Position numbers and translations under genes: made by a program. Shown here piece by piece: positions 26,501 to 34,730 of a DNA stretch of 63,660 nucleotides (the stretch's first letter is position 1; every line of letters begins with the position of its first letter). This DNA is from Dehalococcoidia bacterium. GTDB taxonomy: Bacteria > Chloroflexota > Dehalococcoidia > Tepidiformales > Tepidiformaceae. The notes beneath the pieces are model-generated. The model searched no databases, was not told where the DNA came from, and worked only from the letters and a program-made list of their open reading frames with translations. The stretch is taken from the NCBI GenBank assembly GCA_020853755.1, contig JADYYG010000010.1:1-63660 (forward strand). Reading direction: 5' to 3'.

Positions 26501-27751
26501 ATGTCCGTCCTCTCCCGGCTTGACCCCGCCGTTGCGCGCATTATCGAAAGCGAACGCGGCCGCCAGGTCGACTCCCTCGAAATGATCGCGAGCGAGAACT
26601 ACGCCTCCGCGGCGGTCCTCGAAGCGACCGGCTCGGTCTTCACGAACAAGTACGCCGAGGGCTACCCGGGCAAGCGCTACTACGCCGGCAACCAGTTCAG
26701 CGATGAACTCGAAACGCTCGCCATCGACCGCGCGAAGGAACTCTTCGGGGTCGACCACGCGAACGTGCAGCCGACGAGCGGCGCCGAGGCGAACATGGCT
26801 GTCTACCAGGCGTTCGTGAACCCCGGCGACACCATCATGGGGATGGAACTGAGCCAGGGCGGCCACCTCACCCACGGCTCACCGGTGAACTACAGCGGCC
26901 GCCTCTACAACTTCGTGCCCTACACCGTGGATCGCGAAAGCGAAGTCATCGACATGGAACAGGTGCGGCGGCTGGCGATGGAGAATCGCCCGCGGATCAT
27001 CGTCGCCGGCGCGACAGCCTACCCGCGCGCGATCGACTTCGCGGCCTTCGGCGAGATCGCCCGCGAGTCCGGGGCGCTCCTCATGGTCGACATGTCGCAC
27101 ATTGCCGGGCTGGTGGCCGGCGGCGCCCATGCCACTCCCGCGGGCCACGCCGATGTCATCACGACGACCACCCACAAGACGCTGCGCGGACCGCGCGGGG
27201 CGCTCGCGCTGTGCAAGGCCGAGCACGCCGACGCCCTCGACCGGGGGGTATTCCCAGGCACCCAGGGCGGGCCGCACCTGCATAGCATCGCGGCCAAGGC
27301 GGTCGCCTTCGCCGAAGCGCTGAAGCCGGAGTTCAAGACCTACGCCCGCCAGATCGTGGCGAATGCGGCGGCGCTGTCTGCCGAACTGCAGGCCGGGGGT
27401 CTCCGCCTCGTCTCGGGCGGCACCGACAACCACCTCCTGCTCCTCGACTGCAACTCGGTGGGGATCAGCGGCCTCAAGGCGCAGAACGCGCTCCAGGGCG
27501 CCGGCATCATCACCAACCGAAACACCATCCCCTACGACCAGCGCTCGGCCTACGTGACGAGCGGCCTGCGTATGGGGACGCCAGCCCTCACCTCACGCGG
27601 GATGAAAGAAGACGAGATGCGCCGCGTGGGCAAGTGGATTGTCCGCGTGCTCAAGGACCCGGACGGCGACGGCGTTCGCGAAGCCGTGCGCGCCGAAGTC
27701 GCCGAGTTCGCGCGGGCCTACCCGGTGCCGGGCATCACGGACGCGGAGTAG
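26501..27751 (+). CDS. glyA: Serine hydroxymethyltransferase
   Basis: 416 residues. It interconverts serine and glycine with transfer of a one-carbon unit to tetrahydrofolate. SLEMIASENYAS, TNKYAEGYPGKRYYAG and the PLP-binding Lys226 (TTTHKTLRGPRGA) are intact. It lies 96 bases after fdsA in the same direction, with CGAGG before ATG 26501 and a possible TACCCT box near 26462. Its place after formate dehydrogenase links it to one-carbon balance; co-transcription is possible but not shown. Confidence 0.95.
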   Translation: MSVLSRLDPAVARIIESERGRQVDSLEMIASENYASAAVLEATGSVFTNKYAEGYPGKRYYAGNQFSDELETLAIDRAKELFGVDHANVQPTSGAEANMAVYQAFVNPGDTIMGMELSQGGHLTHGSPVNYSGRLYNFVPYTVDRESEVIDMEQVRRLAMENRPRIIVAGATAYPRAIDFAAFGEIARESGALLMVDMSHIAGLVAGGAHATPAGHADVITTTTHKTLRGPRGALALCKAEHADALDRGVFPGTQGGPHLHSIAAKAVAFAEALKPEFKTYARQIVANAAALSAELQAGGLRLVSGGTDNHLLLLDCNSVGISGLKAQNALQGAGIITNRNTIPYDQRSAYVTSGLRMGTPALTSRGMKEDEMRRVGKWIVRVLKDPDGDGVREAVRAEVAEFARAYPVPGITDAE

Positions 27752-27754
27752 GGC

Positions 27755-28357
27755 CTACAGCGGGAGCATGCCGCCGCGCACTGCGAGCGTGACCGCTTCC
27801 GTGCGGCTGGCTGCGCCGAGCTTGCCCAGGATCGTGCCGACGTGGAACTTCACGGTGTGCTCGCTGATGCCGAGTTCGCGGGCGATGCCCTTGTTCGGCA
27901 GCCCCGCGGCCACCAGCCCGAGCACCTCGACCTCGCGTTCGCTCAGCTTCGAACCCTTGAGGAGCAGCGGCTGCTCGTGCGGGCGGTTCGCCATCAGCGT
28001 GGCGAGGGCCGGGTCGAATACGACGAGGCCACGCGCGACCGCGGAGACGGCGGCAGCGAGGTCGTCCGCGGTGGCTTCCTTCAGAAGGTAGGCGCGCGGC
28101 GTGTCGCCGGTGATGTGCATCTGCGCGAACTCGACCGGCGAAGCGACGAGCAGCACGGACGGCCCGGCCGGCCACTCCTCCTCGGTCGCCCCCTCTTCGA
28201 GGTCAGCGACGATAACGTCGGCATGGTCATCAAGCCCGAAGGTGAGTTCGAGCCCCGGCGCGGCGGCGAGCATGGCCCGCAACCCGGCCCGCACCGAGGG
28301 ATAGGCAGCCTGGACGGCCACTTTCAGGACCGGGGTCTCGAGCATCGCAGTCGTCAT
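27755..28357 (-). CDS. NarL/LuxR-family regulator with degenerate receiver domain
   Basis: 200 residues. The C-terminal GerE/LuxR HTH (about 135-195) is standard: LSEREVEVLGLVAAGLPNK, IARELGISEHTVKFHV. The N-terminal domain has receiver order (VRAGLRAML, DVIVADLEEG, YLLKEATADDL) but the acidic pair after the first strand is replaced by Ala-Ala (VAVQAAYPSV), so it probably cannot be phosphorylated normally. No histidine kinase is adjacent. A TAGGAT box six bases before ATG 28357 suggests a leaderless transcript. Confidence 0.82.
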   Translation of the reverse strand: MTTAMLETPVLKVAVQAAYPSVRAGLRAMLAAAPGLELTFGLDDHADVIVADLEEGATEEEWPAGPSVLLVASPVEFAQMHITGDTPRAYLLKEATADDLAAAVSAVARGLVVFDPALATLMANRPHEQPLLLKGSKLSEREVEVLGLVAAGLPNKGIARELGISEHTVKFHVGTILGKLGAASRTEAVTLAVRGGMLPL

Positions 28358-28363
28358 TGATCC

Positions 28364-28369
28364 ATCCTA
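28364..28369 (-). promoter_or_regulatory. -10 box (TAGGAT) of the NarL-like gene
   Basis: TAGGAT on the minus strand, followed by GGATCA and ATG 28357. Confidence 0.55.
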
Positions 28370-28375
28370 GCGCAC

Positions 28376-28400
28376 CGGGCAGGCGTGGCACGCCTGCCCG
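28376..28400. terminator. Perfect GC-rich hairpin after the HtrA-like gene
   Basis: CGGGCAGGCG / CGCCTGCCCG with a five-base loop, between the stop of the protease gene and the promoter of the NarL-like gene. There is no T-run, so it is a terminator-like hairpin rather than a proven Rho-independent terminator. Confidence 0.5.
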
Positions 28401-28424
28401 TTCGGACGGTTGGTGAGCGCCGGT

Positions 28425-29333
28425 TTACGAACGTTCGCCGACGTTGACGGTGAGGTTCGTCAGCCCGCCGCCGCGAACGACTGCGGCTGGCGTCTCCTGG
28501 CCGATGCGGGCCGGGCCGAGCTGCCCCTGGAGGCTATCGGTGTCGGTCATCGGCGCGCCGCCGAACTCGACGAGGATGTCGCCGATGAGCATCCCGGCGG
28601 TATCCGCGGGACTGCCCGCTTCGACCGAAACGATGAGGAGGCCCGTTTCGCGGCCGCCTGCGAGCGCCTGGAGCGCCGCCGGGAGCTTCGCCACCTGGCT
28701 GCTGATGCCGAGGTAGGCGCGGCGCACTTTGCCGCCCTTCAGCAGATCGGCGGCGATGCGTTCGAGGGCGACGACCGGCAGCGTCAGGTCCGAACCACGC
28801 CCGAGCCGCGAACTGTTCATCCCGAGGACGCGGCCCTCGACATCGGCGAGGGGGCCACCGGAGAAGCCGGGGTAGAAGGTCACGTCGGAGCGTAGATAGC
28901 CCTCGACTTCCGCGCCGCGGAAGGTGCGCCAGGGCCCGCCGACGGCGCCGATGACGCCGAGTGAGGCCATCGGTCCTTCGTTCGACGGCCGCCCGACGGC
29001 CAGCGCAAGGTTCCCGACCTTCGCCGAACCCTGGGGCGCGCGGACGGCCGGCGTCAGCCCGCTGGCGGGGATCTTCAGGACGGCGATGTCGGAGCCGGGG
29101 TCGCGGCCCACGATTGCGGCGGCGTGCTTCGAACCGTCCGGCAGGTAGACCTCGACCTCGTCCCGTTCGATGACGTGGTCCGAGGTGAGGATGACGCCAT
29201 CGGCGCTCCAGGCGAGACCGCTGGCCGGGAAGCGCCGCCGCGCGTTGACGACGACGGTGGACGCAGCGGCACGTTCAACCGCCGCGGCGAGGCCCTCGGA
29301 GAACTGGGAAAGCGTTGTGGTTTCGGATGGCAT
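28425..29333 (-). CDS. HtrA-like trypsin-fold serine protease with PDZ domain
   Basis: 302 residues. The catalytic triad is visible: His53 (TSDHVI), Asp82 (GSDIAVLK) and Ser158 (YPGFSGGPL). A PDZ domain covers about 205-300 (YLGISSQVAKLP...GLLIVSVEAGSPADTAGMLIGDILVEFGG). Unlike most DegP/HtrA proteins it has no signal peptide or membrane anchor, so it would act in the cytoplasm or be localised some other way. GAGGAGGGG lies before ATG 29333. It probably degrades or chaperones damaged protein. Confidence 0.87.
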   Translation of the reverse strand: MPSETTTLSQFSEGLAAAVERAAASTVVVNARRRFPASGLAWSADGVILTSDHVIERDEVEVYLPDGSKHAAAIVGRDPGSDIAVLKIPASGLTPAVRAPQGSAKVGNLALAVGRPSNEGPMASLGVIGAVGGPWRTFRGAEVEGYLRSDVTFYPGFSGGPLADVEGRVLGMNSSRLGRGSDLTLPVVALERIAADLLKGGKVRRAYLGISSQVAKLPAALQALAGGRETGLLIVSVEAGSPADTAGMLIGDILVEFGGAPMTDTDSLQGQLGPARIGQETPAAVVRGGGLTNLTVNVGERS

Positions 29334-29461
29334 GGGGTTCGCCCCTCCTCGCGCCGGGGTTCCCGGCTGATGGGCTCAGCGTGCCATCGCAGCGCGTCGC
29401 CGTGACCACCCGGGCGGTGAGGCAACGCGCTGGTCAAATGGGCGGGTGAGGCCGGCAGGAG

Positions 29462-30052
29462 TCAGAGGTCTATGGCGCGGCTGGCTTCATCGAGGCGGGC
29501 CCAGGTCGCTTCGTCCAGCAGCTCGAGCGCGGGCACGAAGAGGTCGTCCTCCTCGTCGCCGAAGTGCCCCTGGAGGATCCAGTCGAGGCGCTTGACGCCA
29601 TCCCAGAGGGTTTCGAGCAGCTCCGGCGTGGGCTGGTCGCCAGCGTCCTTGAGGTTGGCGGCGAGGGCGGCGCGCTCGGCATCGACGTCATCGTGGGTGT
29701 GGTTCAGCGCGGCCAGCACCTTCTCGATGATGGACTGGCGCAGGCGCACCTCGTCGTGCTGTTCGACCATTTCGTCGATGACCTGGTCGAGTTCGGCGCC
29801 GAAGCCGCGGAGCGCGGGGAACAGCACGTCCTCTTCCTTCGCGATGTGGAGGACGAGGCTTTCCGCCATGTAGGCGTCGAGTTCGCGGAAGAGCTTGAGC
29901 GAACGCCGGCCCAGTTCCTCGTCGCCGGGGTCTTCGACCGCGGCCTCGGCGGTTTCGCGGACGGTGGTGACGAGCGCGTGGATCTCGTCATGTTCGCGCA
30001 TCAGCGTGACGAGGGGTTCGACAGTAGTTTCGAGGTTGCCGAAGGATGCCAC
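29462..30052 (-). CDS. Hemerythrin-like HHE-domain protein
   Basis: About 196 residues, nearly all helical. Metal-ligand candidates are REHDEIHALV, LVLHIAKEEDVLFPAL, EQHDEVR and GHFGDEEDDLFVPAL, which fit the His/Glu set of an HHE four-helix bundle with a di-iron site. Such proteins bind oxygen or sense iron/NO. GTG 30052 is preferred over an in-frame TTG at 30073, because a GATACT box lies six bases before the GTG and the longer start would overlap it. Confidence 0.82.
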   Translation of the reverse strand: MASFGNLETTVEPLVTLMREHDEIHALVTTVRETAEAAVEDPGDEELGRRSLKLFRELDAYMAESLVLHIAKEEDVLFPALRGFGAELDQVIDEMVEQHDEVRLRQSIIEKVLAALNHTHDDVDAERAALAANLKDAGDQPTPELLETLWDGVKRLDWILQGHFGDEEDDLFVPALELLDEATWARLDEASRAIDL

Positions 30053-30067
30053 GCTTCGAGTATCCGC

Positions 30068-30136
30068 GATCAACTGAAAGCTGTCAGGCTTCAGCTGTCA
30101 GCCATGACCTATCGGCCATCAGCGGTCAGCCGCTGG
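30068..30136. repeat. Short imperfect CTGTCAGC-type repeats
   Basis: Repeated CAGCTGTCAGC / GGTCAGCCGCTG-like words in direct and inverted order in the gap before pdxT. They differ from the GGATTNN heptamers and look like a second low-copy intergenic repeat family. Confidence 0.4.
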
Positions 30137-30221
30137 ATCAGACCTCAAACCTCGCACCGCCATGCGCTACACTACGAATACGGCACATCAACTTCGCCCT
30201 GCCGACCAGGGCTTCACGCCA

Positions 30222-30842
30222 ATGACCATGTCCACCAACGGGCGCCGGCCGCTCACTGTCGGGGTGCTCGCACTCCAGGGAGACTTCCGCGAACACCGCG
30301 AGATGCTCGAGCGGATGGGTCACCACGTCTCCGAGATTCGCAAGCCAGGCCAACTCGACGAGATCGACGCCCTCATCATCCCTGGCGGCGAAAGCACCAC
30401 GATCGCACGCCTCATCCTGAGCAACGGCTTCCAGCAGCCGCTGCGCGACTTCTGCGCGAGCGGCAAACCGGTCTGGGGCACCTGCGCCGGCGCAATCCTC
30501 CTTGCACGGCAGGTGGATAACCTCGACCGCCCGGGCATCGAAACAATGGACATCTCGATCCAGCGCAACGCGTTCGGCCGCCAGGTCGACAGCTTCGAGG
30601 CGGCGCTCCAGGTCGAAGGCATCGCCGGGCCGCCGTTCCATGCCGTGTTCATCCGGGCCCCGCTCTTCCTCTCGGTCTGGGGGAATGCGCGGGCCATCTG
30701 TACGCTCGAAGACGGGACCATCGTCGCGGCCCGCCAGGGCAACCTCCTGGCCACATCGTTCCACCCGGAATTGACCGGCGACACCCGCCTGCACGAACTC
30801 TTCCTCTCCATCGGGGCTCCCGCCGAGGCGCGCCGTGGGTGA
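30222..30842 (+). CDS. pdxT: PLP synthase glutaminase subunit PdxT
   Basis: About 206 residues. It releases ammonia from glutamine for PdxS in pyridoxal phosphate synthesis. VGVLALQGDFREH, PGGESTTIARL and GTCAGAILLA (nucleophile Cys at about 88) are diagnostic, and the His-Glu pair is in SFHPELTGD. ATG 30222 (or 30228) is chosen. The upstream in-frame ATG 30162 lies ahead of a TACACT box at 30168-30173 and adds residues not found in the family. pdxS is not in the window. The next gene overlaps it by eight bases. Confidence 0.92.
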   Translation: MTMSTNGRRPLTVGVLALQGDFREHREMLERMGHHVSEIRKPGQLDEIDALIIPGGESTTIARLILSNGFQQPLRDFCASGKPVWGTCAGAILLARQVDNLDRPGIETMDISIQRNAFGRQVDSFEAALQVEGIAGPPFHAVFIRAPLFLSVWGNARAICTLEDGTIVAARQGNLLATSFHPELTGDTRLHELFLSIGAPAEARRG

Positions 30843-31758
30843 GATGCGCGCCGAACCCCTGAGCCCGATCGACACGGCCACGCTCTGGCCGCAGTTGGGC
30901 CGGCTGAACACCGAAGTGATCGCCACTCGCGGCGCCGAGAGCCTGCTCGTTTCGAGCGGGCTCGCGGCCACCGGCCTGAGCCACCTGCCGCGCGTGCCCC
31001 GCACGTCCGTCCTCGGCGTCCGGCGGGGGCTGAGTTACCGCGGCGTCGCGGTAGGCCGCGAACTGGCCGGCGGCGCCGCCTGGGAGGCCGTCTCGCTGCG
31101 GCTTTCGCGCCCGAAAGACGACGACACCGTGACCACGCTCTGCGAAGGGCTCTCGGCGGAGGTTGCCTCGCGCGGCGGGCGCACGGTCTACATGCGCTAC
31201 GCCGAAGGCAGCCTCCACGCCGACGCCCTGCGCAAAGGGGGCTTTTTCGCCTACCGCCTGGAGCACCTGTACGCCGTCCGCGGCGGCCGCCCGCTGCCCG
31301 AGACCGCCTTCCGGCCAGCGACACGAAGCGACCGTCACGGCATCTTCCGGCTCTACTGCCGGGCCGTCCCCGAAATGGTCCGCCGCCACGAAGCGCCAAC
31401 CCAGCAGGACTGGCGCGCGGTCCTCGACTCGTTCGACTGCGACCGCGGCTTCGTCCTCGACGGTCCGAACGGCCTCGCCGCCTGGGTGGGCATCGGCGAC
31501 CGCGAAAGCCACGTCCTCATCGACGACCCCGATGACGCGGCCGTCCAGGCGACGCTGGATCTGGTGGAGGCGCAGGGTTCGCGCAATGGCACGCTCGTCA
31601 TTGCCGAGCACCAGTTCATGATCGAGGCGGCTGCCAACGAACGTGGCTACACAGCCCTCGGCACGCGGCTGATGTGCGCACGGCGGCTCGCGCTTTCGAA
31701 TCCCCTGAAGGAGGTCGCCAAGGCAACCGTCGCCGAGTCGGTGGCGCTGCCGCACTGA
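30835..31758 (+). CDS. GNAT-like acetyltransferase of unknown substrate
   Basis: 307 residues from GTG 30835, which overlaps pdxT by eight bases. The pattern suggests two GNAT-like lobes: SVLGVRRGLSYRGVAVGREL...TVTTLCEGL...YMRYAEGSLHADALRKGGFFAYRLEHLYAVRG, then a second half around FRPATRSDRHGIFRLYCRAVP and GFVLDGPNGLAAWVGIGD. The normal acetyl-CoA loop (Q/R-x-x-G-x-G/A) is not clear, so binding may be altered. It shares an operon with pdxT and the R3H ATPase; function uncertain. Confidence 0.6.
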   Translation: MGEMRAEPLSPIDTATLWPQLGRLNTEVIATRGAESLLVSSGLAATGLSHLPRVPRTSVLGVRRGLSYRGVAVGRELAGGAAWEAVSLRLSRPKDDDTVTTLCEGLSAEVASRGGRTVYMRYAEGSLHADALRKGGFFAYRLEHLYAVRGGRPLPETAFRPATRSDRHGIFRLYCRAVPEMVRRHEAPTQQDWRAVLDSFDCDRGFVLDGPNGLAAWVGIGDRESHVLIDDPDDAAVQATLDLVEAQGSRNGTLVIAEHQFMIEAAANERGYTALGTRLMCARRLALSNPLKEVAKATVAESVALPH

Positions 31759-31761
31759 ACC

Positions 31762-33447
31762 ATGACTGACACCGCCTCCCCCTTCCCCGACCAGCAGATC
31801 ATCACCGATGACCTCGACCTCCTCCTCGAGGCGCTGCCGCCGCGCATCGTCGATGCCCTCCAGGGCGCCGAACGCCGGAACGAGTTGCTCGAAGTAGTGA
31901 TGGACCTCGGCCGCCTGCCGGAAGCGCGCTACCCCGGCCGCGAAGTCGTCCTCTCGCACGATGAAGTTGGCGAAGACGACCTCCAATTCGTCATCGACCA
32001 CATCGGCGACTTCGGCGACGACAACCGCGCGGGCATCGAACGCACGCTCCACCGCATCAGTTGCATCCGCAACCGGCGGGGCAAGATCGTCGGGTTGACG
32101 TGCCGAGTCGGCCGGGCCGTCTACGGCACCATCCGCGTCATCGAGGACCTCGTCCTTAGCGGCCAGAGCATCCTCTTCCTCGGCAAACCGGGCGTCGGCA
32201 AGACGACGATGCTTCGCGAAGTCGCCCGCGTCCTGGCCGACGATGCGAACAAGCGCGTCATCATCGTCGACACGTCGAACGAAATCGGCGGCGACGGCGA
32301 TGTGCCCCACCCGGCAATCGGCGGCTCGCGCCGGATGCAGGTGGCGACGCCCCTCGCCCAGCACGCCGTCATGATCGAAGCCGTCGAAAACCACATGCCC
32401 GAAGTCATCGTGATCGACGAAATCGGCACCGAACTCGAAGCCCAGGCCGCACGCACGATCGCTGAACGCGGCGTCCAATTGGTCGGAACGGCGCACGGCA
32501 CCTCGCTCGAAAACCTCATGCTCAACCCGACCCTCGCCGACCTCATCGGCGGCATCCAATCGGTCACCCTCGGCGACGAAGAAGCGCGCCGCCGCGGCAC
32601 CCAGAAGTCGATCCTCGAACGGAAAGCGCCGCCGACGTTCGACATCGTTATCGAAATCGAAAGCTGGAAGCGGGTGGCCGTCCATAAGAACGTGGCCGAC
32701 ACCGTGGACGCGATGCTTCGCGGGTACCTCGCGAACCCGGAGACGCGCCAGCTTGGCGCCAGCGGCCGCCTCGAAATCGTCGATGACTCGGAGCGCGAAG
32801 GCGCTCGGACGACCGCGGGCCTGCTCTCCGGCGGCGTGCGGCACGATGGCCCGGCCTTTGGCGAGCCGCGGCACCGCGGTGGCGGGCATGTTCGCGACCA
32901 CCACCGCGACGCAGCCATGTTCGAACGCCCGGCCGAAATGCCGGAAGCGCCTGCCCGGACGTCGACCTCGACGGGGATGCACCTCTATCCGTACGGCATC
33001 CCGCGTTCGCGGCTCGAAGCGGCAATCCGCAGCGTGGGCGTGAACGCAACGCTCGTCGACGACGTGGCCGCCGCCGACGCCGTGCTGACGATGCGCAGCT
33101 ACTACCGCGCGAAGCCTGCCGCCCTCCGCGAAGCAGAGGAGCGCAACCTGCCGATGTACGTGGTGAAAAGCAACAGCCAGTACCACCTCGAACAGGTGCT
33201 CACGCAGTTCCGCTCGAACAGCTATTCGGAAGGCCCGCGCCCGCCGCGCCGCGACCCAATGGTCGACGTCTTCCGCGAAACCGAAGACGCCATCGCCCGC
33301 GTCATCGACGAAGGCCGGCCGGTCGAGTTGCCCCCCGCGAACAGCTACGTCCGCCGCGTCCAACACCAGTTGGCCACGCGCTACAACCTGGACAGCACCA
33401 GCTCCGGCAAAGAGCCCCTCCGGCGCGTCAAGATCCTGCCCCAATGA
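31762..33447 (+). CDS. AAA ATPase with C-terminal R3H domain (Ycf45/SpoIIIAA-like)
   Basis: 561 residues. The ATPase part has Walker [10 protein letters not shown] (about 141-149), the Walker B-like [13 protein letters not shown], and is related to SpoIIIAA and plastid Ycf45. A linker rich in His, Arg and Gly spans about 350-400. A further alpha/beta region follows ([17 protein letters not shown]...), then an R3H domain at about 525-561 ([15 protein letters not shown] with the R-x3-H core, and [10 protein letters not shown]). R3H binds single-stranded nucleic acid. The biological role of this bacterial family is poorly known. It lies upstream of tmk and three bases after the GNAT-like gene. 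Confidence 0.85.
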   Translation: MTDTASPFPDQQIITDDLDLLLEALPPRIVDALQGAERRNELLEVVMDLGRLPEARYPGREVVLSHDEVGEDDLQFVIDHIGDFGDDNRAGIERTLHRISCIRNRRGKIVGLTCRVGRAVYGTIRVIEDLVLSGQSILFLGKPGVGKTTMLREVARVLADDANKRVIIVDTSNEIGGDGDVPHPAIGGSRRMQVATPLAQHAVMIEAVENHMPEVIVIDEIGTELEAQAARTIAERGVQLVGTAHGTSLENLMLNPTLADLIGGIQSVTLGDEEARRRGTQKSILERKAPPTFDIVIEIESWKRVAVHKNVADTVDAMLRGYLANPETRQLGASGRLEIVDDSEREGARTTAGLLSGGVRHDGPAFGEPRHRGGGHVRDHHRDAAMFERPAEMPEAPARTSTSTGMHLYPYGIPRSRLEAAIRSVGVNATLVDDVAAADAVLTMRSYYRAKPAALREAEERNLPMYVVKSNSQYHLEQVLTQFRSNSYSEGPRPPRRDPMVDVFRETEDAIARVIDEGRPVELPPANSYVRRVQHQLATRYNLDSTSSGKEPLRRVKILPQ

Positions 33448-33448
33448 G

Positions 33449-33646
33449 GAAATTTTGGATTGCCGATTTCGGATTTTGGATTTGGTGACGCAGTCCGCGA
33501 CCGGTGAGTTAGCATCAGGCGACTAGCAGAACGGACGCAGGACCCACCACCGATGAATCCAAAATCCGAAATCCCCAATCCCCAATCCGATGAATCCCCA
33601 ATCCGAAATCCGCAATCCCCAATCGGGAGAATCCAAAATCCAAAAT
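33449..33646 (+). repeat. Inverted heptamer arms running into the 5' end of tmk
   Basis: The left GGATTNN arm is at 33449-33486. The long AATCCNN right arm, at 33554-33646, has about a dozen units. Between them is about 70 bases without a gene. The right arm is in frame with tmk and reads as NPKSEI/NPQS units. Confidence 0.85.
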
Positions 33647-34236
33647 TCGTGGTTTTCGAGGGTGGCGAAGGCTCCGGAAAATCGACTGCTTCGCTTGCGG
33701 TGGCTCACCGCTTGAGCGCGGCCGGGGCCGTGGTGGTGCACACGCGCGAGCCGGGCGGGACACGCGCCGGTGAGCGAGTGCGCGAGTTGCTCCACGAGGA
33801 CCTGACGCCGTGGGCCGAGTTGTTCGCGTTCCTTGTCGCGCGCGCCCAGCTGGTTGCGGAGGTTATCCGGCCGGCGCTGACGCGGGGTGAGACCGTGATC
33901 TGCGACCGGTTCGCGCCGAGCACGTTCGCCTACCAGGCACACGCTCGCGGCCTGGACGCGGAGAAGGTGCGTGCGGCGAACGCCATCGCCACGGGCGGCC
34001 TCGAACCCGACCTGGTGGTCTATCTCGACATTGACCCCGAAGTGGGGCTGCGCCGCAAGCTCGGCGAGGCAGAAGCGATCCGCACAGGCCTCGAAGGGCT
34101 GGAGTTCCATCGCAAGGTGCGCGAGGGGTACCTCGCACAGGCCGCGGCCGACCCGCTGCGGTGGCGCGTCATCGATGCGACGCTGCCGCCGGAGGAGGTG
34201 GCGGCGCTGGCCTGGGAGGCTATGACTGGAGATTAG
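33553..34236 (+). CDS. tmk: Thymidylate kinase
   Basis: 227 residues if started at ATG 33553. It phosphorylates dTMP to dTDP. The P-loop is EGGEGSGKST (about 36-45), followed by the TREPGGT motif, DRFAPSTFAYQ, and LDIDPEVGLRR. The first about 30 residues (NPKSEIPNPQSDESPIRNPQSPIG) are translated from heptamer repeats and are not part of the family. The native start could be GTG 33649 (VVFEGGEGSGKST), which is a few residues shorter than usual. The kinase core is complete. The DUF4258 gene overlaps its 3' end. Confidence 0.9.
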   Translation: MNPKSEIPNPQSDESPIRNPQSPIGRIQNPKFVVFEGGEGSGKSTASLAVAHRLSAAGAVVVHTREPGGTRAGERVRELLHEDLTPWAELFAFLVARAQLVAEVIRPALTRGETVICDRFAPSTFAYQAHARGLDAEKVRAANAIATGGLEPDLVVYLDIDPEVGLRRKLGEAEAIRTGLEGLEFHRKVREGYLAQAAADPLRWRVIDATLPPEEVAALAWEAMTGD

Positions 34237-34486
34237 GCTCCATCCCCACGCGAGTGAACGGATCCTGGCACGCGGGGCAACCGAAGCCGAGGTACTCGCA
34301 ACGGTCCGCACTGGAGAGCGCCAGGCAGCTCTGCACGGCCGGTCTGTGTTTCGGAGCACCTTCGATTTCAACGCGGTGTGGGCCGGGAAACGGTATGCTA
34401 CCAAGACGATCGAGGCGTACGCGGTCGATGAGGATGGCTGGCTCGTGATCACCGTCATCGTCAAGTTCGGAGGCCGGATGCAATGA
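34226..34486 (+). CDS. DUF4258-family protein (non-ATG start)
   Basis: The frame 34226-34486 has no ATG or GTG near its 5' end. The best start is CTG 34226 (or ATT 34232), giving about 86 residues: EIRLHPHASERILARGATEAEVLATV, then RSTFDFNAVWAGKRYATKTIEAYAV and a final strand with GWLVITVIVKF. This fits DUF4258 proteins, a small RelE-like or mRNA-interferase-like group often paired with DUF2283. It overlaps tmk by 11 bases and the DUF2283 gene by four (ATGA). The start codon is uncertain. Confidence 0.7.
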   Translation: MEIRLHPHASERILARGATEAEVLATVRTGERQAALHGRSVFRSTFDFNAVWAGKRYATKTIEAYAVDEDGWLVITVIVKFGGRMQ

Positions 34487-34722
34487 AACTTTCGTATGAC
34501 CCCCGGCAAAACATCGCCTACATCACGCTCAAGGAAGGCGTGCCCGAGGTTGAGAGCGTCCAGATCGGCGCTGACCTCGCTGTGGACCTTGCCCCGGACG
34601 GGACCGTGGTCGGCATCGAGTTCCTCAACGCTGGTGACCAGTTGCGAGGCAGCAATGCCGGCGAATTCCTCTTCGTGAACGAAGCGAGCGGAGCGGTCAC
34701 GGCGCTGCCGCTCCCCGCCTGA
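34483..34722 (+). CDS. DUF2283-family protein
   Basis: 79 residues. MKLSYDPRQNIAYITL, then VQIGADLAVDLAPDGTVVGIEFLNAG is the usual DUF2283 pattern. These proteins are often encoded just after a DUF4258 protein. The pair looks like a toxin-antitoxin-type module, with this protein as the likely antitoxin; this role is inference. ATG overlaps the preceding stop. Confidence 0.82.
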   Translation: MKLSYDPRQNIAYITLKEGVPEVESVQIGADLAVDLAPDGTVVGIEFLNAGDQLRGSNAGEFLFVNEASGAVTALPLPA

Positions 34723-34730
34723 CAACTCCC

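Noticed and set aside
30649..33444. A 931-residue minus-strand frame opposite pdxT and the R3H ATPase
   Set aside because: Shadow frame with His/Arg/Asp-rich composition and no motif.
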